Shown here: positions 55,068-63,690 of the stretch, one piece after another
Numbering within the stretch: position 1 is the stretch's first letter
Layout of the letters: every line of letters starts with the position of its first letter
Source: Nocardioides halotolerans DSM 19273
Lineage (GTDB): Bacteria > Actinomycetota > Actinomycetes > Propionibacteriales > Nocardioidaceae
Direction of reading: 5' to 3'
Assembly (NCBI RefSeq): GCF_000422805.1
Contig: NZ_AUGT01000023.1
Span: 1-64,000 of the forward strand
DNA length: 64,000 nt
The notes under the pieces: generated by a model
Database searches by the model: none
The model's input: the letters and a program-made list of their open reading frames with translations, nothing else
What the model was told of the DNA's origin: nothing
Program-made: the position numbers and the translations under genes

Positions 55068-56120
55068 ATGACTGACAGCACTCCTGATGTGGCGACGACC
55101 TCGACCCCGCCGACGGCTCCCCAGAACGCACGTCACACCGTCGTGGTCCCCAACAGCATCAACATGGTCAGCCTGCTCGGCCCCGGCGACGAGCACCTCG
55201 GTCTCATCGAGCAGGCCTTCGACGCGGACATCCACGTCCGCGGCAACCGGATCACGCTCTCGGGCCAGCCGTCCGAGATCGCCCTCGCCGAGCGCCTGCT
55301 CGACGAGCTGGTCGCGATCATCCGCACCGGCCAGGGCGTGAGCGTCGAGACGGTCGAGCGCGTGCTGGCGATGCTGCGCGCCGAGACGACCGAGCGGCCG
55401 GCCGACGTGCTGAGCCTCAACATCCTCAGCAACCGCGGTCGCTCGATCCGCCCCAAGACGCTGAACCAGAAGCGCTACGTCGACTCGATCGACAAGCACA
55501 CCATCACCTTCGGCATCGGCCCCGCCGGCACCGGCAAGACCTACCTCGCGATGGCGAAGGCGGTCCAGGCGCTGCAGTCGAAGGCCGTCAACCGCATCAT
55601 CCTCACCCGCCCCGCGGTCGAGGCGGGCGAGCGGCTCGGCTACCTGCCCGGCACGCTGAGCGAGAAGATCGACCCCTACCTCCGGCCGCTCTACGACGCG
55701 CTGCACGACATGATCGACCCCGAGTCGATCCCCAAGCTGCTCGCCGCCGGCACCATCGAGGTCGCGCCGCTCGCCTACATGCGCGGGCGCTCCCTCAACG
55801 ACGCGTTCATCATCCTCGACGAGGCCCAGAACACCTCGCCCGAGCAGATGAAGATGTTCCTGACCCGCCTCGGGTTCGGCTCCAAGATCGTGGTGACCGG
55901 TGACGTCACCCAGGTCGACCTGCCCGGCGGCACCCAGTCGGGGCTGCGCGTGGTCGAGGGCATCCTCGACGACGTCGAGGACATCAGCTTCTGCCGGCTC
56001 ACCGCCCACGACGTCGTGCGGCACCGGCTGGTCGGCAAGATCGTCGCGGCCTACGAGGAGTTCGACGTCGAGGCCCAGCGGCGCGAGCAGCGAGGTCCGC
56101 GCACGACGGGTCGCCCGTGA
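55068..56120 (+). CDS. phoH: PhoH-like ATPase (YbeZ)
   Basis: A PhoH family P-loop ATPase of 350 residues. An N-terminal KH-like region is followed by GPAGTGKT (151-158), [17 protein letters not shown] and Walker [10 protein letters not shown] (248-255), ending [20 protein letters not shown]. It works with YbeY in rRNA processing, and the ybeY gene follows after 10 bases. The phoH-ybeY-corC-era order is conserved in bacteria. Confidence 0.95.
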   Translation: MTDSTPDVATTSTPPTAPQNARHTVVVPNSINMVSLLGPGDEHLGLIEQAFDADIHVRGNRITLSGQPSEIALAERLLDELVAIIRTGQGVSVETVERVLAMLRAETTERPADVLSLNILSNRGRSIRPKTLNQKRYVDSIDKHTITFGIGPAGTGKTYLAMAKAVQALQSKAVNRIILTRPAVEAGERLGYLPGTLSEKIDPYLRPLYDALHDMIDPESIPKLLAAGTIEVAPLAYMRGRSLNDAFIILDEAQNTSPEQMKMFLTRLGFGSKIVVTGDVTQVDLPGGTQSGLRVVEGILDDVEDISFCRLTAHDVVRHRLVGKIVAAYEEFDVEAQRREQRGPRTTGRP

Positions 56121-56130
56121 GTGGGCAACG

Positions 56131-56580
56131 GTGAGCATCGAGGTGCTCAACGAGTCCGGTGAGGCGCTGGACGTCGACCACCTCGTCGGGCTGAGCCGCT
56201 TCGTGCTCGACCGGATGCGGGTGCACCCGCTCGCCGAGCTGTGCATCAAGGCTGTCGACACCGAGACGATGACCGAGCTCAACGAGAAGTGGATGGAGGG
56301 CGAAGGCCCGACCGACGTGCTGGCCTTCCCGATGGACGAGCTGCGTCCCGGCCTGGTCAACGAGGACCCCGAGGAGGGCATCCTCGGTGACCTGATGCTG
56401 TGCCCGTCGATCGCCGAGAAGCAGGCCGTGACGGCCGGCCACTCGACCGACGCCGAGCTCGAGCTGCTCACCGTGCACGGGATCCTGCACCTGCTCGGCT
56501 ACGACCACGCCGAGCCCGAGGAGCACGCCGAGATGTTCGGCCTCCAGGACGAGCTCCTCGCCGCGTGGCGAAGTCGCTGA
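56131..56580 (+). CDS. ybeY: Endoribonuclease YbeY
   Basis: A 149-residue zinc-dependent RNase for 16S rRNA 3'-end maturation and quality control. The zinc motif [16 protein letters not shown] supplies His116, His120 and His126. Also visible are [21 protein letters not shown] and [15 protein letters not shown] 56131 is chosen because the family starts close to it; the open frame extends far upstream in phoH. Confidence 0.95.
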   Translation: MSIEVLNESGEALDVDHLVGLSRFVLDRMRVHPLAELCIKAVDTETMTELNEKWMEGEGPTDVLAFPMDELRPGLVNEDPEEGILGDLMLCPSIAEKQAVTAGHSTDAELELLTVHGILHLLGYDHAEPEEHAEMFGLQDELLAAWRSR

Positions 56581-56598
56581 CGGGACCCTGACCCGCTC

Positions 56599-57909
56599 AT
56601 GATCATCGTCCTGGCCGCCGCGCTGGTGCTGCTGGCCGGTCTCTTCTCGGCTGCCGACGCAGCGCTCACGTCGTTCAGCCGGGCGCGCGCCGAGGAGCTC
56701 CAGGCCGAGGGGCAGGCGGGCTCGCGGCGTCTCGTCACGATGCTGGCCGACCCGGCGCCCTACCTCAACACCGCGATCCTGCTCCGCCTGCTCTGCGAGA
56801 TCTCGGCGATCGTGATCGTGACCCGCGAGGTCACCAGCGCCTACGACGGCCGCTGGCTGCCGGGCGCGTTCACGACGATCGGCGTGATGCTGGTGGTCTC
56901 GTTCGTCGCGATCGGCGTGGCGCCCCGCACCCTGGGCCGCCAGCACAACGAGCGGGTCGCGCTCTGGTCCGCGGCGCCCCTGAGCTGGGTGACCACGGTG
57001 CTCGGCCCGATCCCGAGGCTGCTGATCCTCATCGGCAACATGCTCACGCCCGGCAAGGGCTTCCGCGAGGGACCGTTCTCGACCGAGACCGAGCTGCGCG
57101 AGCTCGTCGACATCGCCGAGGCCTCGGCGCTGATCGAGGCCGGTGAGCGGCGGATGATCCACTCCGTCTTCGAGCTCGGCGACACCACGGTCCGCGAGGT
57201 GATGGTCCCGCGCAACGACGTCGTGTTCGTCGAGCGGCACAAGAACCTCCGCCAGACCATGTCGCTCTTCCTGCGCTCGGGCTTCTCGCGGGTGCCGGTG
57301 ATCGAGGACAACCTCGACCACATCGTCGGCGTGGCCTACCTCAAGGACATCGTGCGCCGCGACTTCGAGGCGCCCGACGTCGAGCTCACCCAGCACATCG
57401 ACGAGGTGATGCGCGAGGTCTACTGGGTGCCCGAGTCCAAGCCCGTCGACGACCTGCTGCGCGAGATGCAGGCACGCAGCCAGCACCTCGCGATCGTGGT
57501 CGACGAGTACGGCGGCACCGCCGGCCTCGTCACGATCGAGGACCTCCTCGAGGAGATCGTCGGTGAGATCACCGACGAGTACGACGCCGACGAGATCACC
57601 CCGGAGACCCTCGAGGACGGGTCGGTGCGGGTCTCCTCCCGCTATCCCACCGACGACCTCGACGAGCTGTTCGGCTTCCAGGTCGAGGAGGACGACGTCG
57701 ACTCGGTCGGCGGACTGATGGCCAAGCACCTCGGCCTGGTGCCCATCCCCGGCTCGCAGGTGGTCGCGCACGGGCTCCGGTTCACCGCCGAGGACACCGC
57801 GGGCCGCCGCAACAAGATCGGCACGGTCCGCATCGCGCGCGTCGAGCCCGCGCCCGACGCCGAGCTCGAGGTGGCGACGAAGCAGGGCGTCGAAGGAGGC
57901 CGTCCGTGA
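56599..57909 (+). CDS. CNNM/CorC-type membrane CBS-domain protein
   Basis: A 436-residue hemolysin-C/CorC family protein linked to magnesium efflux. Three or four N-terminal membrane helices (DUF21/CNNM domain, starting MIIVLAAALVLLAGLFSAADAALTS) are followed by two CBS domains (about 200-320: VMVPRNDVVFVE...GFSRVPVIEDNLDHIVGVAYLKDI...HLAIVVDEYGGTAGLVTIEDLLEEIVGEI). A C-terminal CorC_HlyC domain follows (SVGGLMAKHLGLVPIPGSQV). It starts 18 bases after ybeY. Confidence 0.93.
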   Translation: MIIVLAAALVLLAGLFSAADAALTSFSRARAEELQAEGQAGSRRLVTMLADPAPYLNTAILLRLLCEISAIVIVTREVTSAYDGRWLPGAFTTIGVMLVVSFVAIGVAPRTLGRQHNERVALWSAAPLSWVTTVLGPIPRLLILIGNMLTPGKGFREGPFSTETELRELVDIAEASALIEAGERRMIHSVFELGDTTVREVMVPRNDVVFVERHKNLRQTMSLFLRSGFSRVPVIEDNLDHIVGVAYLKDIVRRDFEAPDVELTQHIDEVMREVYWVPESKPVDDLLREMQARSQHLAIVVDEYGGTAGLVTIEDLLEEIVGEITDEYDADEITPETLEDGSVRVSSRYPTDDLDELFGFQVEEDDVDSVGGLMAKHLGLVPIPGSQVVAHGLRFTAEDTAGRRNKIGTVRIARVEPAPDAELEVATKQGVEGGRP

Positions 57910-58247
57910 CTGACCTCTCGCCCGAGGACGACAAGCTCGTCACCCTCGCTCGCGCCACCCGCTCCCGCACCGCCGCGCGCGAGGGGGCCGCCGTCCGCGA
58001 CTCCGACGGCCGCACCTACGCCGCGGCAACCGTCGCCCTGCCCTCGCTGCAGGTCTCGGCGCTCGGTGTCTGCGTCGCTATGGCAGTCTCATCCGGCTCG
58101 CGTGGCCTCGAGGCCGCCGTCGTGCTCGGCGACTCCGGGCAGGTGTCGCCCCTCGACCTCGACGTGCTGCGCGACTTCGCCGGCCCGGGCGTCGTCGTGC
58201 ACGTCGGTGACCCGCGGGGGACCGTCTCCAGCTCGACGACGACCTGA
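57906..58247 (+). CDS. Degenerate cytidine-deaminase-like protein
   Basis: A 113-residue protein at the place where mycobacteria have Rv2365c between corC and era. The strand-helix pattern ARATRSRTAAREGAAVRDSDGRTYAAATVALPSLQVSALGVCVAMAVSSGSRGLEAAVVLGD fits the first half of the cytidine deaminase fold. The catalytic (C/H)AE and PCxxC zinc motifs are absent, so it cannot be a zinc deaminase. The GTG start overlaps the corC stop by 4 bases. Confidence 0.75.
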   Translation: MTDLSPEDDKLVTLARATRSRTAAREGAAVRDSDGRTYAAATVALPSLQVSALGVCVAMAVSSGSRGLEAAVVLGDSGQVSPLDLDVLRDFAGPGVVVHVGDPRGTVSSSTTT

Positions 58248-58328
58248 GCGCCTCTGTCCCGGCCGCTCCACGAGCGGGTGACACAGAGCTCCACAGGATC
58301 TCGTCATCCACGCGCAACACGTCCGGAG

Positions 58329-58334
58329 TAACGT
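58329..58334 (+). promoter_or_regulatory. -10 hexamer TAACGT of tmsAB
   Basis: TAACGT ends 7 bases before the GTG at 58342, so the tmsAB block has its own promoter inside the phoH-era cluster. Confidence 0.5.
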
Positions 58335-58341
58335 GCCCCGG

Positions 58342-59769
58342 GTGACTGAGGGGAGCGCTTGGGCGCGCCACGAGGAGGCGGTGGCTCGGTTGCGGGCGTC
58401 GTACGCCGCGATCCCGGCGGGCGCACCGGTACGACTGGCCAAGAAGACCTCGAACCTGTTCCGGCCCCGGGCCCGCCACCGCACCCCCGGCCTCGACGTG
58501 AGCGGGCTCGACGGGGTGATCGAGGTCGACGCCGAGCGCCAGGTCGCCGAGGTGCAGGGCATGTGCACCTATGAGCACCTCGTCGACGCGACCCTGCCGC
58601 ACGGCCTGATCCCGTACGTCGTCCCGCAGCTCAAGACGATCACGCTGGGCGGCGCGGTGACCGGGCTCGGCATCGAGTCGACCAGCTTCCGCAGCGGCCT
58701 GCCGCACGAGTCGGTGGAGGAGATGGACGTCTTCACCGGCGCGGGCAAGATCGTGACGACGCGCCCCGCCCCCCATGAGCACAGTGACCTGTTCGACACC
58801 TTCCCCAACTCCTACGGGTCGCTCGGCTACGCCACGCGGATCCGGATCAAGCTGGAGAAGGTGCCCGACCGAGTCGAGCTGCGCCACGTGCGCTTCGACG
58901 ACGCGGGCCTCCTGGCGAAGACCGTCGCCGAGATCGTCGACACCCGGCTCCACGACGGGCTCCAGGTCGACGGCCTCGACGGCGTGGCGTTCCAGCCGGG
59001 GGAGTACTACCTCACCCTCGCGCGCTGGCTCAGCGCGGAGGCTGGCGAGGAGAACCCGATCGACGGGGCGCCGAAGGCGCTGGAGCGGACCAGCGACTAC
59101 ACCGGCCAGCAGATCTACTACCGGTCGATCCAGCAGCGGCAGACCGACCTGCTGACGACCCACGACTACCTGTGGCGGTGGGACACCGACTGGTTCTGGT
59201 GCTCGGGCGCGTTCGGGGTCCAGAACCCCACCGTGCGGCGGCTGTGGCCCCGGCGCTGGCGGCGCAGCGACGTCTACCACCACCTGATCGGCCTCAACCA
59301 CCGCACCGGGTTCATGGACTGGGTCGACCGCCGCAAGGGGCGGCCCCAGCGCGAGCAGGTGGTGCAGGACGTCGAGATCCCGGTGGAGCGGCTCGAGGAG
59401 TTCCTGGCGTGGTTCGACGCCGAGGTCGGGATGCGACCGGTCTGGCTGTGCCCGCTGGTCAGCCCCGGCACCAGCGCCGGCCACCAGTGGCCGACCTACC
59501 CGCTCCACCCCGGCACCACCTACGTCAACGTCGGCTTCTGGGGCACGGTGCACGTCGGCCCCGAGGCGCCCGACGCGCCCCTCAACCGGGCCATCGAGGC
59601 CAAGGTCGCCGAGCTGGGCGGCCACAAGTCGCTCTACTCCGAGGCCTTCTACGACCGCGAGACCTTCGACAAGCTGTACGACGGCCCGCACCTGGCCGCC
59701 GTGAAGCAGCGCTACGACCCTGATGACCGGCTCCTGAGCCTCTACGACAAGGCGGTACGCGACCGATGA
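58342..59769 (+). CDS. tmsA: FAD-binding oxidoreductase of 10-methyl fatty-acid synthesis
   Basis: A 475-residue protein with an FAD_binding_4 domain (IEVDAERQVAEVQGMCTYEHLVDATLPHGLIPYVVPQLKTITLGGAVTGLGIESTSFRSGLPHESVEEMDV). Its C-terminal half is large and Trp-rich. It is directly coupled (ATGA overlap) to a cyclopropane-synthase-type methyltransferase. That pair is the TmsA/TmsB (BfaA/BfaB) system, which makes tuberculostearic acid. TmsB adds a methylene to the oleoyl chain of phospholipids and TmsA reduces it with NADPH. GTG 58342 is chosen for the TAACGT element 7 bases upstream; GTG 58333 is possible. Confidence 0.85.
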   Translation: MTEGSAWARHEEAVARLRASYAAIPAGAPVRLAKKTSNLFRPRARHRTPGLDVSGLDGVIEVDAERQVAEVQGMCTYEHLVDATLPHGLIPYVVPQLKTITLGGAVTGLGIESTSFRSGLPHESVEEMDVFTGAGKIVTTRPAPHEHSDLFDTFPNSYGSLGYATRIRIKLEKVPDRVELRHVRFDDAGLLAKTVAEIVDTRLHDGLQVDGLDGVAFQPGEYYLTLARWLSAEAGEENPIDGAPKALERTSDYTGQQIYYRSIQQRQTDLLTTHDYLWRWDTDWFWCSGAFGVQNPTVRRLWPRRWRRSDVYHHLIGLNHRTGFMDWVDRRKGRPQREQVVQDVEIPVERLEEFLAWFDAEVGMRPVWLCPLVSPGTSAGHQWPTYPLHPGTTYVNVGFWGTVHVGPEAPDAPLNRAIEAKVAELGGHKSLYSEAFYDRETFDKLYDGPHLAAVKQRYDPDDRLLSLYDKAVRDR

Positions 59770-61064
59770 CCACGACCCTGACCCCCGGCAAGACCAAGCT
59801 CTCTATCGCCGAGGCGCTCAACTCGATGCTGAAGGAGCCGCTCCCGCTGCGCTTCACGGCCTACGACGGCAGCGCAGCCGGGCCGGAGGACTCGCCGTAC
59901 GGCATCCACCTGGCGACCGAGCGCGGTCTCAACTACATCCTCACCGCGCCCGGCGACCTCGGCTTCGGCCGTGCCTACGTCAGCGGCGATCTCGAGGTGC
60001 GCGGCGCCCCGGAGGGCGACCCCTACGAGGCGTTCAAGCTCATCGCCAGCAAGCTCTCCTTCCGCCGCCCGAGCCCGGTCGAGGCGCTGTCGCTGCTGCG
60101 CAGCCTCGGCATCTCCCACCTCCGCCCGCCGGCCCCTCCGCCCCAGGAGGCGCCCTCGAGGCTGCGCCGCACGCTCGAGGGGCTGCGCCACTCGCTCGGC
60201 CGCGACGCCGAGGCGATCCACCACCACTACGACGTCTCCAACACCTTCTACGAGTACGTCCTGGGCCCGTCGATGACCTACACCTGCGCGGTCTTCCCGA
60301 CCGAGGACGCGACGCTCGAGGAGGCGCAGGCGCACAAGTACGACCTGGTCGCGCGCAAGCTCGACCTCCAGCCCGGCCAGCGTCTGCTCGACCTCGGCTG
60401 CGGCTGGGGCGGCATGGTGCGGCACGCGGCGCGGGAGTACGGCGTCAAGGCGCTCGGCGTGACGCTGTCGCGCGAGCAGGCCTCGTGGGCGATGCAGAAG
60501 ATCAAGGAGGAGGGGCTCGACCACCTGGCCGAGGTCCGGTTCATGGACTACCGGCACGTGGAGGAGACCGGCTTCGACGCGATCTCCTCGATCGGTCTCA
60601 CCGAGCACATCGGCGTGAAGAACTACCCGGCGTACTTCGGCTTCATCAAGGACCGCCTCAAGCCCCAGGGCCGGCTGCTCAACCACTGCATCACCCGGCA
60701 CGACAACCGCTGGCGCGAGACCGGGCAGTTCCTCGACCGCTACGTCTTCCCCGACGGCGAGCTGATCGGCAGCGGCAAGATCATCACCGAGGTGCAGAAC
60801 GCCGGCCTCGAGGTGCAGCACGAGGAGAACTTCCGGATCCACTACGCCAAGACCCTGGCCGGCTGGTGCAAGAACCTCGCCGACAACTGGGACGCGTGCG
60901 TCGCCGAGGTCGGCGAGGGCACCGCGCGCGTGTGGGGCCTCTACATGGCGGGGTCGCGGATCGCCTTCGAGCGCAACGAGATCCAGCTCCACCACGTGCT
61001 GGCGACCAAGACCGACGAGCACGGCGAGAGCGGCTACCCGCTGCGGCACGACTGGGGCGTCTGA
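59766..61064 (+). CDS. tmsB: SAM-dependent fatty-acid C10 methyl(ene)transferase
   Basis: A 432-residue member of the cyclopropane fatty-acid synthase family. The SAM motif LDLGCGWGG is at 208-216. Other family features are HHHYDVSNTFYEYVLGPSMTYTCAVF, GVTLSREQASWA, SIGLTEHIGVKNYPAYF and the C-terminal NFRIHYAKTLAGWCKNL. Together with TmsA it should give 10-methyl branched acids, which are typical membrane lipids of Nocardioides-like actinobacteria. Start overlaps the tmsA stop. Confidence 0.88.
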   Translation: MTTTLTPGKTKLSIAEALNSMLKEPLPLRFTAYDGSAAGPEDSPYGIHLATERGLNYILTAPGDLGFGRAYVSGDLEVRGAPEGDPYEAFKLIASKLSFRRPSPVEALSLLRSLGISHLRPPAPPPQEAPSRLRRTLEGLRHSLGRDAEAIHHHYDVSNTFYEYVLGPSMTYTCAVFPTEDATLEEAQAHKYDLVARKLDLQPGQRLLDLGCGWGGMVRHAAREYGVKALGVTLSREQASWAMQKIKEEGLDHLAEVRFMDYRHVEETGFDAISSIGLTEHIGVKNYPAYFGFIKDRLKPQGRLLNHCITRHDNRWRETGQFLDRYVFPDGELIGSGKIITEVQNAGLEVQHEENFRIHYAKTLAGWCKNLADNWDACVAEVGEGTARVWGLYMAGSRIAFERNEIQLHHVLATKTDEHGESGYPLRHDWGV

Positions 61065-61082
61065 CCGGCGCGGCACCACCAC

Positions 61083-61088
61083 TACCGT
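61083..61088 (+). promoter_or_regulatory. -10 hexamer TACCGT of the siderophore-interacting protein gene
   Basis: TACCGT ends 7 bases before the GTG at 61096. This promoter would also drive era, which overlaps the same transcript. Confidence 0.5.
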
Positions 61089-61095
61089 TGGTCCG

Positions 61096-61857
61096 GTGAG
61101 CACCCGGGCCAGCCAGTACGCCGCGCGCGTCGAGCGCCGCGAGGAGCTGTCCGCGCACCTCGTGCGGCTGACCCTGGCGGTCGACCCGGCGTTCGCGTCG
61201 ACGGGCATCCCCGACGAGTGGGTCGGCCTGGTGGTGCCGGGGCAGTTCCAGAGCCGCTACTACACGGTCCGGTCCTACGTGGAGGGTGTCCTGGTGCTCG
61301 ACGTGGTGCTCCACGACGTCGGCCTGGTCACCGAGTGGGTGGTGCGCGACGACTGCGTCGGCTCGACCGTGACGATCACCGAGGCGAAGGGCTCCTTCGA
61401 CCCGCCCTCCGGCGCGGCGTGGCTGCTGCTGGTGGGCGACCTGACGGGGCTGCCCGCGATGGCCCGGATCGCCGAGACGACCGCGCTGCCCACCCGGATG
61501 TGGGCCGAGGTCGCCGACCCGCTGCCCGGCTACCTCCCCGGCACCGTGGACGTCACCTGGCTCGAGTCGCCGCCGGGCACCAGCAGGCTGGCCGAGGTCG
61601 TCGAGGCGATCGAGTGGCCGCCGGGCGAGGGCTACTTCTGGATGGCCGGCGAGTCCGCGCAGATGCGCGCGATCCGCAAGCACCTCATGCGCGACCGCAA
61701 GCTGCCCGCGACGGCCTACGACGTGATGGGCTACTGGCGGTCCTCGAGCGGCCGGCAGCCGCGGGCGGTCGATCCCGGCCCGATCTGGCGCGAGGGCAAG
61801 GCGCAGGGGCTCAGCGACGAGCAGATCTGGGCGCGCTACGACGAGGCCCGATCGTGA
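61096..61857 (+). CDS. Siderophore-interacting protein (ferric-siderophore reductase type)
   Basis: 253 residues of the SIP/ViuB family. The FAD-binding motif RYYTVRSY is at 54-61. The NAD(P)H-binding C-terminal domain has LLLVGDLTGLPAMARI, FWMAGESAQMRAIRKHL and the closing TAYDVMGYWRSS. It reduces iron in siderophores to release it in the cytoplasm. No siderophore synthesis or transport gene is near. Its stop overlaps the era start by 4 bases. Confidence 0.9.
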   Translation: MSTRASQYAARVERREELSAHLVRLTLAVDPAFASTGIPDEWVGLVVPGQFQSRYYTVRSYVEGVLVLDVVLHDVGLVTEWVVRDDCVGSTVTITEAKGSFDPPSGAAWLLLVGDLTGLPAMARIAETTALPTRMWAEVADPLPGYLPGTVDVTWLESPPGTSRLAEVVEAIEWPPGEGYFWMAGESAQMRAIRKHLMRDRKLPATAYDVMGYWRSSSGRQPRAVDPGPIWREGKAQGLSDEQIWARYDEARS

Positions 61858-62786
61858 CCGCCGGCTTCCGCAGCGGGTTCGCGTCGTTCGTGGGCCGCCC
61901 CAACGCCGGCAAGTCCACCCTCACCAACGCGCTGGTCGGGCAGAAAGTGGTGATCACCTCCGACAAGCCGCAGACCACCCGCACCGTGGTGCGAGGCATC
62001 GTGCACCGGCCCGACGGGCAGCTGGTCCTCGTGGACACCCCGGGCCTGCACCGGCCGCGCACCCTGCTCGGCGAGCGGCTCAACGACCTGGTCCGCAGCA
62101 CGTGGGCCGAGGTCGACGTGGTGGCCGTGTGCTTCCCGAGCAACGAGAAGATCGGCCCCGGCGACCGCTTCATCGTCACCGAGATGTCCAAGATCAAGCG
62201 CACGACGAAGGTCGCCGTCGCGACCAAGACCGACCTGGCGGGGCCCGAGCGGATCGGCGAGCACCTCCTCGACATCCAGCGCCTCGGCGCCGAGGCCGGC
62301 ATCGAGTGGGCCGAGATCGTGCCGGTCTCGGCGGTCCAGGGCGACGAACCACAGAGCCAGGTGCAGCTCCTCGCGGACCTGCTGCTGGCACTGCTGCCCG
62401 AGGGGCCGCAGCTCTACCCCGACGGCGAGCTGACCGACGCCCCCGAGGAGGTCCTGGTCGCCGAGCTGATCCGCGAGGCGGCGCTCGACGGCGTCCGCGA
62501 CGAGCTCCCGCACTCGATCGCCGTGGTCGTCGAGGAGATGCTGCCGCGGGAGGACCGGCCGGCCGACAAGCCGCTGCTCGACATCCACGCCAGCCTCTAC
62601 GTCGAGCGCGACTCCCAGAAGGGCATCGTCATCGGCCACAAGGGCGCCCGCCTCAAGGACGTCGGCATGCGCGCGCGGAGGTCGATCGAGGCGCTGCTCG
62701 GCACCCCGGTCTACCTCGACCTGCACGTGAAGATCGCCAAGGACTGGCAGCGCGACCCGCGACAGCTCCGCAAGCTGGGCTTCTGA
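61854..62786 (+). CDS. era: GTPase Era
   Basis: Era, 310 residues, an essential GTPase for 16S rRNA maturation and 30S assembly. G1 is GRPNAGKS (14-21), G2 lies in SDKPQTTR, G3 DTPG (61-64) and G4 TKTD (124-127). The KH domain has KGIVIGHKGARLKDVGMRARRSIEALLG. The GTG start is coupled to the preceding SIP gene (GTGA), so era expression here depends on that transcript rather than directly on phoH-ybeY-corC. Confidence 0.96.
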   Translation: MTAGFRSGFASFVGRPNAGKSTLTNALVGQKVVITSDKPQTTRTVVRGIVHRPDGQLVLVDTPGLHRPRTLLGERLNDLVRSTWAEVDVVAVCFPSNEKIGPGDRFIVTEMSKIKRTTKVAVATKTDLAGPERIGEHLLDIQRLGAEAGIEWAEIVPVSAVQGDEPQSQVQLLADLLLALLPEGPQLYPDGELTDAPEEVLVAELIREAALDGVRDELPHSIAVVVEEMLPREDRPADKPLLDIHASLYVERDSQKGIVIGHKGARLKDVGMRARRSIEALLGTPVYLDLHVKIAKDWQRDPRQLRKLGF

Positions 62787-62850
62787 TCACGATCCCCGCA
62801 CCCGTCGCGGCGTGGCAGGCGATCGCCGAGGCGCGCGACCCCGCCGTCGG

Positions 62851-63690
62851 TCAGGCCGGGTCGGGCGACCAGCACCGGCCGTAGGTCTGCCCCGCCTGCC
62901 ACTGGTCCCTGGTGGGCCACTCGTAGCCCCACTGGTAGTCGAGCGCGTCGGAGGCGATCTCGCGGGCGGCGTCGGCGCACGGCCCCTGGCCGGCGTCCTT
63001 GACGACGCCCTCGCCCGGGTAGCGACCCTTCTTGGCCGCCTTGCCGGACAGGTCGACCACCGAGATCGCCTTCCAGCTGTGGTCCTCGCGGCAGAGCACC
63101 CGGGCGAAGGCCGCCTCGCCGGGTGTGGAGGTGCCGCACATGCCGTACGCCTCGCGGCCGGCGGCCTTCTCGAGGACGCCGGCGAGGTCGCCCTCGACCT
63201 TGGCGATGCGCTTGTCGCCGGAGACCGCGATGACGTCGCAGCGGTACCACGCCGCACCTGCGTCGGCCTGCTCGATCGTCGGCGTGAACCACACCGGCCG
63301 GAGCAGCGAGAGGCGCAGCTGCGCCTCGGTGCCGCCGACGTACGCCGCGAGCTTCGTCGGGCAGCGACGGGCCACCTGCGCGCGGACCTCCTCGGAGTCG
63401 ACGGCGAGCAGGTGCCCGTTGGTGACCAGGTCGAGACGGCCCACGGCGAAGGTCTGTGTGGTGTGCCCCTTGGCGCACGCGACCGGGGTGTCCTCGTTGG
63501 TCGGCGCGACCGCCTCGGTGTAGGACAGCCGGTAGCACGCGCCGACCGCGGGGGCGGGCGGTGGCGCCGGGGCGGGCGTCGCGCTCGGGGTGGCGGTGGG
63601 TGTCGGCGTCGGCTTCGCGTCGGGCTCCGCGTCGTCGCTCGTGCACGACGCGAGCGCCAGGAGCGCCACCGCGACGACCACGGCTCTCAT
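62851..63690 (-). CDS. Septum-formation family lipoprotein
   Basis: A 279-residue lipoprotein (lipobox LASC, Cys16) with a Thr/Pro/Ala linker and a domain I assign to the actinobacterial Septum_form family (PF13845 type). It has two repeats of Cys-rich segments: GACYRLSYTEAV...VACAKGHTTQTFAVG, and VLCREDHSWKAISVVDL...YPGEGVVKDAGQGPCADAA...DYQWGYEWPTRDQWQAGQTYGRCW. The family was named from a small exported protein linked to cell division; its biochemical role is unclear. ATG overlaps the stop of the next paralogue (ATGA). Confidence 0.8.
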   Translation of the reverse strand: MRAVVVAVALLALASCTSDDAEPDAKPTPTPTATPSATPAPAPPPAPAVGACYRLSYTEAVAPTNEDTPVACAKGHTTQTFAVGRLDLVTNGHLLAVDSEEVRAQVARRCPTKLAAYVGGTEAQLRLSLLRPVWFTPTIEQADAGAAWYRCDVIAVSGDKRIAKVEGDLAGVLEKAAGREAYGMCGTSTPGEAAFARVLCREDHSWKAISVVDLSGKAAKKGRYPGEGVVKDAGQGPCADAAREIASDALDYQWGYEWPTRDQWQAGQTYGRCWSPDPA

